Positions 10,460 through 19,548 of a stretch of DNA of 64,000 nucleotides are shown piece after piece. The stretch's first letter is position 1. Each line of letters opens with the position of its first letter. Where the stretch lies: the NCBI GenBank assembly GCA_945869165.1, contig CAMBNY010000004.1, positions 16,929 to 80,928 on the forward strand. Direction: 5' to 3'. The stretch comes from Comamonas sp. lk (GTDB taxonomy: Bacteria; Pseudomonadota; Gammaproteobacteria; Burkholderiales; Burkholderiaceae_C). Made by a program: the position numbers and the translations under genes. Under the pieces are notes generated by a model. The model did not search any database. It was not told the origin of the DNA and saw only the letters and a list, made by a program, of their open reading frames with translations.

Positions 10460-11371
10460 ATGTGCGGAATTATTGGATTACTGATCAAAAAACCTGCGCT
10501 GCGCAGCGAGTTGGGGCGCTGGATGACGCCCATGCTGATTGGCATGACCGAGCGTGGGCCAGACTCGGCCGGGCTGGCCGTGTTCAGCGACCCGCTAAGT
10601 GACGACCATGCCCGCAAGATCAGCGTGTATTCGGGCCTGACTGCTTTGGGTTCGGGCTTTGACTGGCATGCACTGGCCGCGGCACTGGAAAAGCACCAGG
10701 ATAGCGCGGTGACGGTGCAGACCAAGGACAACCACGCGATTGTCACGGTCACCGGCGACGCGGAGCAGGCACAGCGTTTCATCAAAGCCTACGACCCCCT
10801 GCTACACCTGCTCTCGCTGGGCCGCAGCATCGACTTGTACAAAGACGTTGGCATGCCTGCTGCCGTAGCGCAGCGCTATGACTTTGCGCACATGACCGGC
10901 TCCCATGTGGTGGGCCACACCCGCATGGCCACGGAGTCGGCGGTGACCCCAGACCGTGCGCACCCGTTTACCGCTGGGCAGGATTTCTGCATGGTGCACA
11001 ACGGCTCGCTCTCCAACCCCTACCAGATTCGGCGCATGCTGGAGCCACGCGGCATCAAGTTTGATACCGATAACGACACCGAAAGCGCTTGCCGTTTTAT
11101 CGAGTGGCGCATGCGTGAGGGCGACGACCTGAAAACCGCGCTGGAAACCGGTTTTGACGAGCTGGACGGTTTTTACACGCTGCTCATGGGGACGGAGAAC
11201 CAGCTTGCCCTGATCCGCGACCCCTTTGCCTGCAAACCGGCAGTGATTGCTGAAACAGACGACTATGTGGCCATTGCCTCGGAGTTCCGCTCGCTGGCCC
11301 ATTTGCCCGATATCGATCACGCCTATGTGTTCGAGCCCGCACCCCAGGAGATGTATATATGGAAGGCATAA
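10460..11371 (+). CDS. mgsA: N-methylglutamate synthase subunit A (class II glutamine amidotransferase-like)
   Basis: Ntn-hydrolase N-terminus MCGIIGLL with Cys2; GHTRMATESAVTPDRAHPF; FCMVHNGSLSNPYQIRRML. Confidence 0.88.
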   Translation: MCGIIGLLIKKPALRSELGRWMTPMLIGMTERGPDSAGLAVFSDPLSDDHARKISVYSGLTALGSGFDWHALAAALEKHQDSAVTVQTKDNHAIVTVTGDAEQAQRFIKAYDPLLHLLSLGRSIDLYKDVGMPAAVAQRYDFAHMTGSHVVGHTRMATESAVTPDRAHPFTAGQDFCMVHNGSLSNPYQIRRMLEPRGIKFDTDNDTESACRFIEWRMREGDDLKTALETGFDELDGFYTLLMGTENQLALIRDPFACKPAVIAETDDYVAIASEFRSLAHLPDIDHAYVFEPAPQEMYIWKA

Positions 11372-12051
11372 ATTTCGATCTACGCCAGCAGACGGTGCGT
11401 GATCTCAATGGTTTTTTGCATAGCGCAGAGGGCAAGGCCAAGCGCGGAACCATTGAGGTGCACCACCCCGACGGGGCGCACAGCATCGCTGCCGGGCTCA
11501 ATGCCCCGGTCAAAGTCGTAGTGCACGGCCACGCCGGTTACTACGCCGCAGGTATGAACATGCATGCCGACATCACCATCGAAGGCAGCGCTGGCACGGG
11601 CGTGGCCGAGAACATGATGAGTGGACGCGTCCACGTCAAGGGCTTTGCCAGCAATAGTGCCGGCGCCTCAGCCCATGGCGGCTTGCTAGTCATCGACGGC
11701 AACGCGGCACTGCGCTGCGGAATTTCCCTCAAAGGCGGCAATATCGTGGTGGGCGGCTCTGTGGGCAGCTTTTCGGCCTTTATGGCACAGGCCGGACGCA
11801 TGGTGGTATGTGGCGATGCGGGCGATGGTTTGGGCGACTCTTTGTACGAGGCGGTTTTGTACGTCAAAGGCAGCATCAAGTCATTGGGCGCGGATGCACA
11901 GTTGGAGCCGATGGGGGCCGAGGATCTGCAAATCGTGACCGATTTGCTTGCGCAGGCAGGCATGGGGCAACACAGCGCGGCAGACTTCAAACGCGTCGCG
12001 AGCAAACGCGAGCTCTACCACTGGAACGCCGACGCCAATCAGGAATACTAG
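11359..12051 (+). CDS. mgsB: N-methylglutamate synthase subunit B (GltB GXGXG-domain protein)
   Basis: Beta-helix GXGXG repeats GHAGYYAAGMNMHADITIEGSAGTGVAENMMSGRVHVKG; overlaps mgsA. Confidence 0.85.
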   Translation: MEGINFDLRQQTVRDLNGFLHSAEGKAKRGTIEVHHPDGAHSIAAGLNAPVKVVVHGHAGYYAAGMNMHADITIEGSAGTGVAENMMSGRVHVKGFASNSAGASAHGGLLVIDGNAALRCGISLKGGNIVVGGSVGSFSAFMAQAGRMVVCGDAGDGLGDSLYEAVLYVKGSIKSLGADAQLEPMGAEDLQIVTDLLAQAGMGQHSAADFKRVASKRELYHWNADANQEY

Positions 12052-12061
12052 AAAGAACGCT

Positions 12062-13429
12062 ATGGAAAAACCCATGAATTTTTATAAGTCCGCTTCGCAC
12101 GAAGAATCCTGGGGCTATGACGCCAAGATGTTGCAGTACATCCGCAACGCTGCTGCACATGGCCTGTATGAGATTCGCGGCTTGGGGGCCAAGCGCCAGC
12201 TTCCCCACTTTGACGACTTATTGTTTTTAGCTGCGTCGCTGTCGCGCTATCCCTTGGAGGGCTACCGCGAGCGCTGCACCACCAAGACGGTGCTGGGTAC
12301 GCGGTTTGCAAAAAAGCCCATCGAACTAGACATACCTATCACTATCGCCGGTATGAGTTTTGGCGCTTTGTCTGCCAATGTCAAAGAATCCCTGGGGCGC
12401 GCAGCCACGGAGATGGGTACGTCGACCACCACGGGCGACGGCGGCATGACCAGAGAAGAACGTGATTCTTCTAAAACCTTGGTCTACCAATGCTTGCCTT
12501 CACGCTATGGCTTTAACCCCGATGATGTGCGGCGTGCGGACGCGATCGAGGTCGTGATCGGACAAGGCGCTAAACCCGGTGGCGGCGGCATGTTGCTGGG
12601 CCAAAAAGTCAATCCGCGCGTGGCCAAGATGCGTACGCTGCCGGAGGGGGTGGACCAACGATCTGCCTCGCGCCAACCCGATTGGACCGGCCCTGATGAC
12701 CTGACGATCAAGATCAATGAGCTGCGCGAAATTACCGACTGGGAAAAACCGATTTACGTCAAGGTCGGGGCCACGCGGGTTTTTAACGACGTCAAACTAG
12801 CCGTACATGCGGGTGCTGATGTAGTGGTGGTCGATGGCATGCAGGGCGGTACCGCAGCCACGCAGACATGCTTTATCGAGCACGTTGGCATCCCCACGCT
12901 CGGTGCATTGCGCCAGGCGGTGGATGCACTGGAAGACTTGGACATGATCGGCAAAGTGCAATTGATCATTTCTGGCGGCATACGCACCGGCGCCGATGTG
13001 GCCAAGGCCTTGGCCATGGGCGCCGATGCTGTCGCATTGGGCCAAGGCGTGTTGGTTGCCTTGGGCTGCAACTCGCCAAGTTATATGCAGGATGGCGAGC
13101 ATATGAGTGCGCTGGCCGAGTACGAAGCGCTGGGCACTGCGCCAGGCTATTGCCATCATTGCCATACCGGCAAATGCCCGGTGGGCGTGACGACGCAGGA
13201 TGTCATCCTTGAGCAGCGTCTGCAACCCGATGTCGGGGCTAAACGGCTGCGCAATTACCTGAAGACGCTCAACATGGAGTTGACAACTATTGCGCGCGCC
13301 TGCGGGAAGCAAAACGTGCACCACCTAGAGCGCGAGGATCTGGTGGCTCTAACCGTCGAGGCGGCTGCGATGGCGCGCTTGCCTTTGGCCGGAACCAACT
13401 GGATTCCCGGGCATGACGGTAAGTATTGA
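12062..13429 (+). CDS. mgsC: N-methylglutamate synthase subunit C (FMN/Fe-S glutamate synthase-like)
   Basis: GltB-type FMN domain motifs GAKPGGGGMLLGQKV, DLTIKINELREITDWEKPIYVKVGATRV, GMQGGTAATQTCFIEHVGIPT; Cys cluster CHHCHTGKCPVGVTTQD. Confidence 0.88.
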   Translation: MEKPMNFYKSASHEESWGYDAKMLQYIRNAAAHGLYEIRGLGAKRQLPHFDDLLFLAASLSRYPLEGYRERCTTKTVLGTRFAKKPIELDIPITIAGMSFGALSANVKESLGRAATEMGTSTTTGDGGMTREERDSSKTLVYQCLPSRYGFNPDDVRRADAIEVVIGQGAKPGGGGMLLGQKVNPRVAKMRTLPEGVDQRSASRQPDWTGPDDLTIKINELREITDWEKPIYVKVGATRVFNDVKLAVHAGADVVVVDGMQGGTAATQTCFIEHVGIPTLGALRQAVDALEDLDMIGKVQLIISGGIRTGADVAKALAMGADAVALGQGVLVALGCNSPSYMQDGEHMSALAEYEALGTAPGYCHHCHTGKCPVGVTTQDVILEQRLQPDVGAKRLRNYLKTLNMELTTIARACGKQNVHHLEREDLVALTVEAAAMARLPLAGTNWIPGHDGKY

Positions 13430-13760
13430 TTTAGGTAGGGCTGCGCATCGTTAAGTTGGCGCAGGTCCAAAAGATTCAATGCAGTGCAATCGATTTGCCA
13501 TGGGGCATTGCTCCATGCCATAGTACTGAGAAAAACCCATAAGCATCAGCAATGGTTTGTGGAGCAAATAAACCGGAAGTCGTCTCATAATTTTTCACTC
13601 CATGATTCTGCAAACTAGCCAACGGAGATTTATTTCGCTCTAAGCATCAACAATAGTTCGTAACTCGCCACACCATCTATGGGAATATTTAAAGAGCTTT
13701 GAGCAGCTCTAATAGCATCACTTGTTTGGGAGCCCATCCAAAGTGGAATCACTGTCAATC

Positions 13761-15320
13761 TCATTTATAAGTAGCCACCATGACTACTCTGCCCAACATC
13801 ACTTGGTAAAGCTCTTCGGTACTCAACTCGGCTCCATCGGATTCACTGGAGCTGACCTTGGCATTTGCAATCGCAGGTAGGCGGTCAACGTGAATGGCGA
13901 AGTTAACGTCTTCTGGGATGAAACCCTCGTCATTTTGGATTTTTTTGTTGTCCAACTTGCCCACGGTGATTCCAACCACATTACCAAACAAGTCAAACAC
14001 GGGACCTCCGGAATTTCCCTTGTTCACTTTCGCAGTCAGCTGGAAGGTGCCTAAGTCGTCTTTCAAGCCCGTGCGTTTGGAGACCATCCCGTTGGTCAGT
14101 GATGGAGAGCCCTCACCCAGCATGTACCAAAGTGGGTATCCCATAACCACCACATTGCGCCCGACCCTGGGTTTAGAGTAAGCACCACCTGGAATAGCCC
14201 GGTCAGCAGGGAGCGCCTTCTCCAGCTCCAGTACCGCAATGTCATCTGACTGCGAAACAAATACAACCCGCACTTTAATGACTTCACCCAAGCCGGTACG
14301 GATAGCGAATTCTTTGCCGTCCTCAATGACGTGCCGGTTGGTAACCACTTTCCTTCCGCCGTCCACGATAAAGCCGCTGCCTCCGGTAATCATCACACCG
14401 GCAGGAAAGGGGAAGCGTTTGACCGGGGGCGCAAAGTCTTGCTCAGCGACTACGGGCGCTGTGCTCTTGGTTGCGCGGGACTGTTGGGCGACAGCTCTAG
14501 GTTCTGGTGGTTTAGGTTCTGGTGGTTTAGCTTCTGATGGTGTGGCTTCGGGCGGTGTGGCTTGCGGCGCAGAGCGACCATTTACCTCTAGCCATGCCTG
14601 GGTAACGTCGCGTCTAAAAACATCACCTTGTTTTTCATATAGCGCGGCAGCTATGCGCTTGAACTGCAGGCCCACTCTCGAGTTACCCGATTTGAATTCC
14701 AGATCAGCGAGTTGGTCGCGCACGGATGCGGCGCCGGGGTGACGTTCTGCAAAGCGCTCTAGTAGGCGCTTGGCCCCTGCACTGTCACCTGCGAGCGCCA
14801 GATACTTGGAATAGGAAATCGCCACACCATCGGAGTCCGGGCGCTCTTTGAGTAAGCCCTGCATCTGGTCACTGGCCTGATTTGCGTTGCCGGTTCGCAA
14901 GGCGATCGCGGCAAGTACGAAATCAGGCTCGGACGAATCGGGGTTAAGCGCCTTTGCAATTTGGACAAATCCACGTGCTTGCTTAAATTGACCCATCTGA
15001 AGATAGGCTTGAGCCGCACCCATGGCGGCCTCGAAGTTCTCCGGGGCCTGGGACTGCGCATCTTCAAAAAATCCCACCGCTTTAGCCGGGCGGTCGATGC
15101 CTAAATATATCTTGCCGGTCAAAAGGCCGATGAGAGCCGCTTCCTGCCGCGTCTCGGGCTCCAGCGTCTTCAGCACGGCAACCGCATCTTTAAAACGCTC
15201 AGCCTCTACCAAAACGCTGGCCTCGCGCAAAGGCGCGACGTTGTCTTGTGCGACTGCCACACCCGCCCACACTGCGCAAGCGTACAACACACACAAAGCT
15301 CGGATTGGCCAGTATGTCAT
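13761..15320 (-). CDS. Secreted TPR protein with C-terminal trypsin-like (S1C-type) serine protease domain
   Basis: Signal peptide; TPR-like N-half; catalytic motifs VTNRHVIEDG (His), SDDIAVLEL (Asp), NKGNSGGPVFD (Ser) all present; Pro/Glu/Ala-rich linker. Confidence 0.85.
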   Translation of the reverse strand: MTYWPIRALCVLYACAVWAGVAVAQDNVAPLREASVLVEAERFKDAVAVLKTLEPETRQEAALIGLLTGKIYLGIDRPAKAVGFFEDAQSQAPENFEAAMGAAQAYLQMGQFKQARGFVQIAKALNPDSSEPDFVLAAIALRTGNANQASDQMQGLLKERPDSDGVAISYSKYLALAGDSAGAKRLLERFAERHPGAASVRDQLADLEFKSGNSRVGLQFKRIAAALYEKQGDVFRRDVTQAWLEVNGRSAPQATPPEATPSEAKPPEPKPPEPRAVAQQSRATKSTAPVVAEQDFAPPVKRFPFPAGVMITGGSGFIVDGGRKVVTNRHVIEDGKEFAIRTGLGEVIKVRVVFVSQSDDIAVLELEKALPADRAIPGGAYSKPRVGRNVVVMGYPLWYMLGEGSPSLTNGMVSKRTGLKDDLGTFQLTAKVNKGNSGGPVFDLFGNVVGITVGKLDNKKIQNDEGFIPEDVNFAIHVDRLPAIANAKVSSSESDGAELSTEELYQVMLGRVVMVATYK

Positions 15321-15775
15321 TCGACTTTGAACACAATTTCTTTTTCAGCGGTACGGCCTTTGCTGTCGCTCACTCGCAGGAGAATCTTGTGGAATCCCAA
15401 TGGGATTTGCAAATTCGAAAGCCTGAGTCCTGTCACCGTTTTGGACGCTTCCTTCAGCAGGCGGTCCGTAATATCGATTTTGAACGCGCCGTAAAAGGCT
15501 TTGAAGCTGGCGAAGTTGAGCTCGGCGCCCCGCTGGGCCTGCATCAATATCTCGAGATTGAATGGATTTTTGACAGGCTGCGCCAGCGCCTCGGCGTCGA
15601 CCACGGATATCACCGGCCCCTGCGGGTTGGCAGACGTTGCATCCACGGCAAGCATGGGGACTTCGGCCTGCGAGGCCAAGGCCTCCTCGGCCGTAACAAG
15701 CTCGGCCGACCACCCTAACTCTGCGCAGGTCAGCAGAGCAGAGCCACAAAAAACCACCAACCACGGCAGACGCAT
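15317..15775 (-). CDS. Small secreted hypothetical protein
   Basis: 152 aa with N-terminal signal peptide; 4-bp overlap with the downstream protease gene. Confidence 0.65.
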   Translation of the reverse strand: MRLPWLVVFCGSALLTCAELGWSAELVTAEEALASQAEVPMLAVDATSANPQGPVISVVDAEALAQPVKNPFNLEILMQAQRGAELNFASFKAFYGAFKIDITDRLLKEASKTVTGLRLSNLQIPLGFHKILLRVSDSKGRTAEKEIVFKVE

Positions 15776-15790
15776 AGCAATTCGACCTCG

Positions 15791-16402
15791 TTACTTCTTC
15801 TTGGCCGCTTCGATTTCTTTCTCAAGCTGCTTCCAGGCTTCGGACGCCTCAACCTTTTTCTCCAAAGCAGAATTTTTCTTCACCTGGCTCGCAACCACTT
15901 TGTTGATCTCTCCGACGGGATAGCGCAGCATGACGAACGCACGGTACTTTCCACCTTCGGCCACAACCTCGTCGCTTTCTCGGACATATCCGGCCACGTT
16001 CACATCCAAAGCCACACTCTCGCCAACTGCTTTGATCTGCGTTTGAAAATCATCGTTGGATTTGTCACTGTCGGTTGCGAAATCACGGATCGTCCCCGAA
16101 ACCCGTACCCCAAGTTGTTGTGCCAATTCTTTGCGGGCCAAATGCATCGCTCTATCGACCGCCATCTGCCGGTTAGTCGATGCTTCGGTGGCCTTTGCGT
16201 ACAACGCATTGGGGTCCAAGGGATTCTTTTTATACCAATCAGGCGTTACCGAGAGCGACTGCTCAACCGTTTTAACTACGGTCTTTTGTTGCTCTTCTTC
16301 TTTCTTCTGCACAAACTCGGGCGTGCCGGGCTTGGGGCTGGAGCAGGCGGCCAGCGCCAGGGCAAGGGCAGCGCTCGCAATTCGGGTTCGGTTCAACGTC
16401 AT
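15791..16402 (-). CDS. LPP20-family-like lipoprotein
   Basis: Lipobox ALALAAC-SSPKPG; internal AVDRAMHLARKELAQQLGVRVSGTIRDFATDSD resembling LPP20 lipoproteins. Confidence 0.7.
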   Translation of the reverse strand: MTLNRTRIASAALALALAACSSPKPGTPEFVQKKEEEQQKTVVKTVEQSLSVTPDWYKKNPLDPNALYAKATEASTNRQMAVDRAMHLARKELAQQLGVRVSGTIRDFATDSDKSNDDFQTQIKAVGESVALDVNVAGYVRESDEVVAEGGKYRAFVMLRYPVGEINKVVASQVKKNSALEKKVEASEAWKQLEKEIEAAKKK

Positions 16403-16425
16403 GGCAATCTCCTGTGTAAATGCGG

Positions 16426-17826
16426 TTAGGTTGGCTTCAGTGTAGCAATTCGTTCTTCAAGCGCTTGCAGATCTTCGGTTGGCAACTGGCCTTGCAGGCC
16501 CATGGCTTTGAGGGTTCGCAGGGCGTTCGCGGCGGCACCGGCATCATTTGCGGCCAGGCTGAGAACCGCAGATTGGCGCAAGGCCTGGGCGGCCAGTGCA
16601 TCATCGCCAGCGCCCACATAGGCCACGCCGATCTGCATGTGCACAAACGGCCTACCAGGCTCCAGCTGCAGCGATCTACCCAGCGCCGCCACCGCGCGCT
16701 CGTAGCTTCCAAGCTGGTTATACGCCACGCCCATGGCCGTAAAGTAGTTGGCAGATGGTTGTGGCGCAGCCGCTGCGGCCTGCACAAAAGCGCGCGCCGC
16801 TTCGGCCGGGCGGTCCAGTTGTAAATAGGCCCGGCCTTGCAAAAAATGCAACTCAGGATTCTGGGGCGCGATAGCTAGGGCTTTGGTGCCCATGGCGAGT
16901 GCGGAGTCTGGCTCGCCTAGGCGCAGTCTTGCGCTGGCGATTTCCTGCATGGCGCGGCTGCTGCGCGGCGCTTTTTGCAGCAGAAAGTCGGCAATCACGA
17001 TGCGGTCCTGCGGCCCTGTCCAAGTAGGCCCGTCCAAGGCTTCCAGCAGCTCACCCTCCAGTTGCGGCAAGGGGTGTTGTTCCACGCTGCTAATAAAGGT
17101 GTGCACCGAAAGCGCAGCACCGCCGCTTGTCGGCACGGTAGCCGCAGCCGTGGTGACCAGCTCGCTATCCGGGGCGTATTTCAAATTCGGAATCGCCGCA
17201 ACCAGTCGGCGCGCAACGTCGTGCGTAGTGCGGGTGAGCTGCTCTTCGCGCACATTCGCGCCCGCAGCCACCGCGCCGCCAATCGCGCTGATCACATCCA
17301 TGGGCATGCCGCCGCCGCGCACCACCGCCGTGTGCTTGCCGCGCCAGATGACCTGTCCGGTACTGACTCGTGTCATGCGCAGGCTTGCCCCCAATCGAAC
17401 GTCGGAGTACACGCCCCAAAAACGGCTGCTGCGCTCAGTCAACTCGCCGGTCAGTAGCGTGTCACAGCCGCCACCCTTTGACACAGCTTGCAGGTTCTGC
17501 GCCTCGTCGCGCGACTTATCGATCAGCGCATCGATTTTTTGAAGCGGGACCAATGCGATGCCGCTGGGGGCTAGGTGGGCATGGATGGCTTTGCGCACAT
17601 CCTCGGCTGGCCCGAATTCGGGGTTGGCGAGGGACAAGGGCATCACGGCCAGACACAGGGGCGGCTTGGCGTTGAAGTCAGCAGAGGTTTCAAAGGCGAC
17701 CACGTCGCCAATCCCGTCACCGCTGCCTGGCTTATCCACATCCCCGGCCACGTACCGGGTGGCACAACCCGATAGCAGCGCTAGGGCCAGTAAAGGCGGC
17801 AGGCGAGCAGTTAGGGTGCTTTTCAA
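16426..17826 (-). CDS. Lipoprotein with CsgG/DUF799-like N-domain and C-terminal TPRs
   Basis: Lipobox ALALLSGC-ATRY; LVPLQKIDALIDKSRDEAQNLQAVSKGGGCDTLLTGELTERSSRFWGVYSDVRLGASLRMTRVSTGQVIWRG; TPR-like C-half. Confidence 0.65.
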   Translation of the reverse strand: MKSTLTARLPPLLALALLSGCATRYVAGDVDKPGSGDGIGDVVAFETSADFNAKPPLCLAVMPLSLANPEFGPAEDVRKAIHAHLAPSGIALVPLQKIDALIDKSRDEAQNLQAVSKGGGCDTLLTGELTERSSRFWGVYSDVRLGASLRMTRVSTGQVIWRGKHTAVVRGGGMPMDVISAIGGAVAAGANVREEQLTRTTHDVARRLVAAIPNLKYAPDSELVTTAAATVPTSGGAALSVHTFISSVEQHPLPQLEGELLEALDGPTWTGPQDRIVIADFLLQKAPRSSRAMQEIASARLRLGEPDSALAMGTKALAIAPQNPELHFLQGRAYLQLDRPAEAARAFVQAAAAAPQPSANYFTAMGVAYNQLGSYERAVAALGRSLQLEPGRPFVHMQIGVAYVGAGDDALAAQALRQSAVLSLAANDAGAAANALRTLKAMGLQGQLPTEDLQALEERIATLKPT

Positions 17827-17833
17827 GAGGAAT

Positions 17834-18700
17834 TCATTTCATTAGTTGGTAGGGTCGGCGTACGACCCGACGTTGGTCCAGCGGTATCTCGCGCAGAATG
17901 GCTTTGAACTCATCCAGCTCGTACGCAGGCAGCCATTTCTGGGGCGACTTGGTGGCCACCAGAATCAGCCATTCGTCGTAGGTCTTCTTAGTGTCCTTGT
18001 AGGCATTTGACCAGCTCGCGGTCAAGCAATAACTTTCGGCGGTCTTGCCTTTATCGGGCGCGGAGAAAGCGCCTTGCGGACAGTTCGGGCGGGTGGCTGG
18101 GCTATCGATGCGGTACACCTTGTTGTCCTCGTTGGGCAGCCAGCCAAATAAAGCAAGGTGGGCGGGCTCGGTGCTTTGGACGTCAAAAAGAATGTCGTCA
18201 TCCACATGGAAACTCTTTCGTGGCACCCTCTCGCGCTGCAGCGTGGCCCGCCGGGGGTTAGGGGTCAGAAAATAGATTTCTGACTTAAGCTGAAAGTTGG
18301 GGTCGGGCTTGCGGGTCGGGACTACCACGTCCACGTCCAGAGTAAGTACGCAGGCCCATGCTTTGTCGCCGCGTTTCTCCGCCTCAACTCTCTTAATGAC
18401 CTTCACGTCACCCCGGATTTCGCCCTCGATAATCGACCAGCTCATCTGGTTGAATTCGCAAGTGTCGTCGGTTTTTCCTGATGCTGAGCGGCACAGCATC
18501 TGCTCCTCGCTAGAAACCACCTCGCCAAGCACTGTCGCAATCGCCTTGCTCTTGGCCCGCTCCTCGGCGCGACGGCAGGCTTCGTTTTGCGAGACTTCGG
18601 CGTTATAGGAATATTCTTCGCTTATCACTACAGCCCGCGCTGTGCAAAGCGTGCATGCCAGAGCGAGGGGGACGAAATATCGAATGTATGGCGGCAACAT
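17834..18700 (-). CDS. Secreted DUF4384-like protein
   Basis: Signal peptide; SEIYFLTPNPRRATLQRERVPRKSFHVDDDILFDVQSTEPAHLALFGWLPNEDNKVYRI pattern of DUF4384. Confidence 0.6.
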   Translation of the reverse strand: MLPPYIRYFVPLALACTLCTARAVVISEEYSYNAEVSQNEACRRAEERAKSKAIATVLGEVVSSEEQMLCRSASGKTDDTCEFNQMSWSIIEGEIRGDVKVIKRVEAEKRGDKAWACVLTLDVDVVVPTRKPDPNFQLKSEIYFLTPNPRRATLQRERVPRKSFHVDDDILFDVQSTEPAHLALFGWLPNEDNKVYRIDSPATRPNCPQGAFSAPDKGKTAESYCLTASWSNAYKDTKKTYDEWLILVATKSPQKWLPAYELDEFKAILREIPLDQRRVVRRPYQLMK

Positions 18701-18738
18701 GGAGGGATGATAGGGGTAAAGATGCCAAGACTCTAGAT

Positions 18739-19548
18739 TTAAGGAGTCCTGGCTAAACGGAATCCGTAGAAGTAGATCCGGTTGTCAGGGTAGCTCCTGC
18801 CGCGGACGGCCGAGCGCAAATTCGCTGGGAAGTTGATCCAAGAACCGCCACGAAGCACCCGAAAGTTTCCAGCACAGCCTGTCGCCCATGCACTGCCATC
18901 AGTTGGCGCTCCACTATAGCTGCCGTGCCAACAGTCTTGCGTCCACTCCCATACATTACCGTGCATGTCGTACAGGCCAAAGGCATTGGGGACTTTCTGG
19001 CCCACTGCCTGCGTCTTGCTCCCACTATAGGCGCTGTACCAAGCGTAGTTGCCTAGCTTTGACTCGTCGTTGCCAAAGCTCCATTCGGTATTGGTTCCCG
19101 CCCTCGCGGCGTACTCCCATTCGGCTTCGCTGGGCAAGCGGTACTTCTGTCCGGTCTTCTGATTCAGCTTGGAAATGAACTGCTGGACTTCATCCCAGCT
19201 GACGTTTTCAACCGGACACTCCAGCCCGCACGCAGAAAAACTGCTTGGATTACTTCCCATTACTTCAAGCCACTGCTTTTGTGTGACTTCGGTCCTGCCC
19301 ATCAAAAAACTACGGATGTATACGGTATGGGGCGGTTTTTCATCATTGTTTTTATCCGAACCCATCGTAAAGCTGCCGGATGGTATCTGGACCATGTCAA
19401 TGGCTTCATTAAAACGCAATTCCAGCGGCGCAAAAGGCCGGTTGCCCGCCTCCTGAGCTATAAGCGCGTGCGGCAGGCTAAACCCGAACAGTGCTATCGC
19501 CAATGCACGCTTGGTCAAGGACTTCACCACGCAGCACAGGGACCTCAT
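18739..19548 (-). CDS. Exported SUMF1/FGE-sulfatase-fold protein
   Basis: MVQIPSGSFTMGSDKNNDEKPPHTVYIRSFLMGRTEVTQKQWLEVMG...RLPSEAEWEYAARAGTNTEWSFGN...NAFGLYDMHGNVWEWTQDCW...FRVLRGGSW. Confidence 0.9.
   Translation of the reverse strand: MRSLCCVVKSLTKRALAIALFGFSLPHALIAQEAGNRPFAPLELRFNEAIDMVQIPSGSFTMGSDKNNDEKPPHTVYIRSFLMGRTEVTQKQWLEVMGSNPSSFSACGLECPVENVSWDEVQQFISKLNQKTGQKYRLPSEAEWEYAARAGTNTEWSFGNDESKLGNYAWYSAYSGSKTQAVGQKVPNAFGLYDMHGNVWEWTQDCWHGSYSGAPTDGSAWATGCAGNFRVLRGGSWINFPANLRSAVRGRSYPDNRIYFYGFRLARTP

Noticed and set aside
9055-10785. 576-aa minus-strand ORF antisense to gmaS
   Set aside because: Low-complexity His/Val/Gly-rich translation typical of an antisense shadow frame in high-GC coding DNA; gmaS on the plus strand is clearly real.
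13630-13764. 44-aa ORF MRLTVIPLWMGSQTSDAIRAAQSSLNIPIDGVASYELLLMLRAK directly after the protease stop (ATGA overlap)
   Set aside because: Could be a micro-gene or a decayed fragment, but no recognisable family and no second line of evidence; left unannotated.
14500-14580. Short GC-rich repeats (ggttctggtggttta)
   Set aside because: Explained by the PPEPKPPEP/PSEAKPPEP linker of the trypsin-like protease; not a separate repeat element or CRISPR.
18739-19548. Functional sulfatase-maturing enzyme
   Set aside because: Terminal GFRC-type Cys appears absent (GFRLARTP) and no sulfatase gene is nearby.
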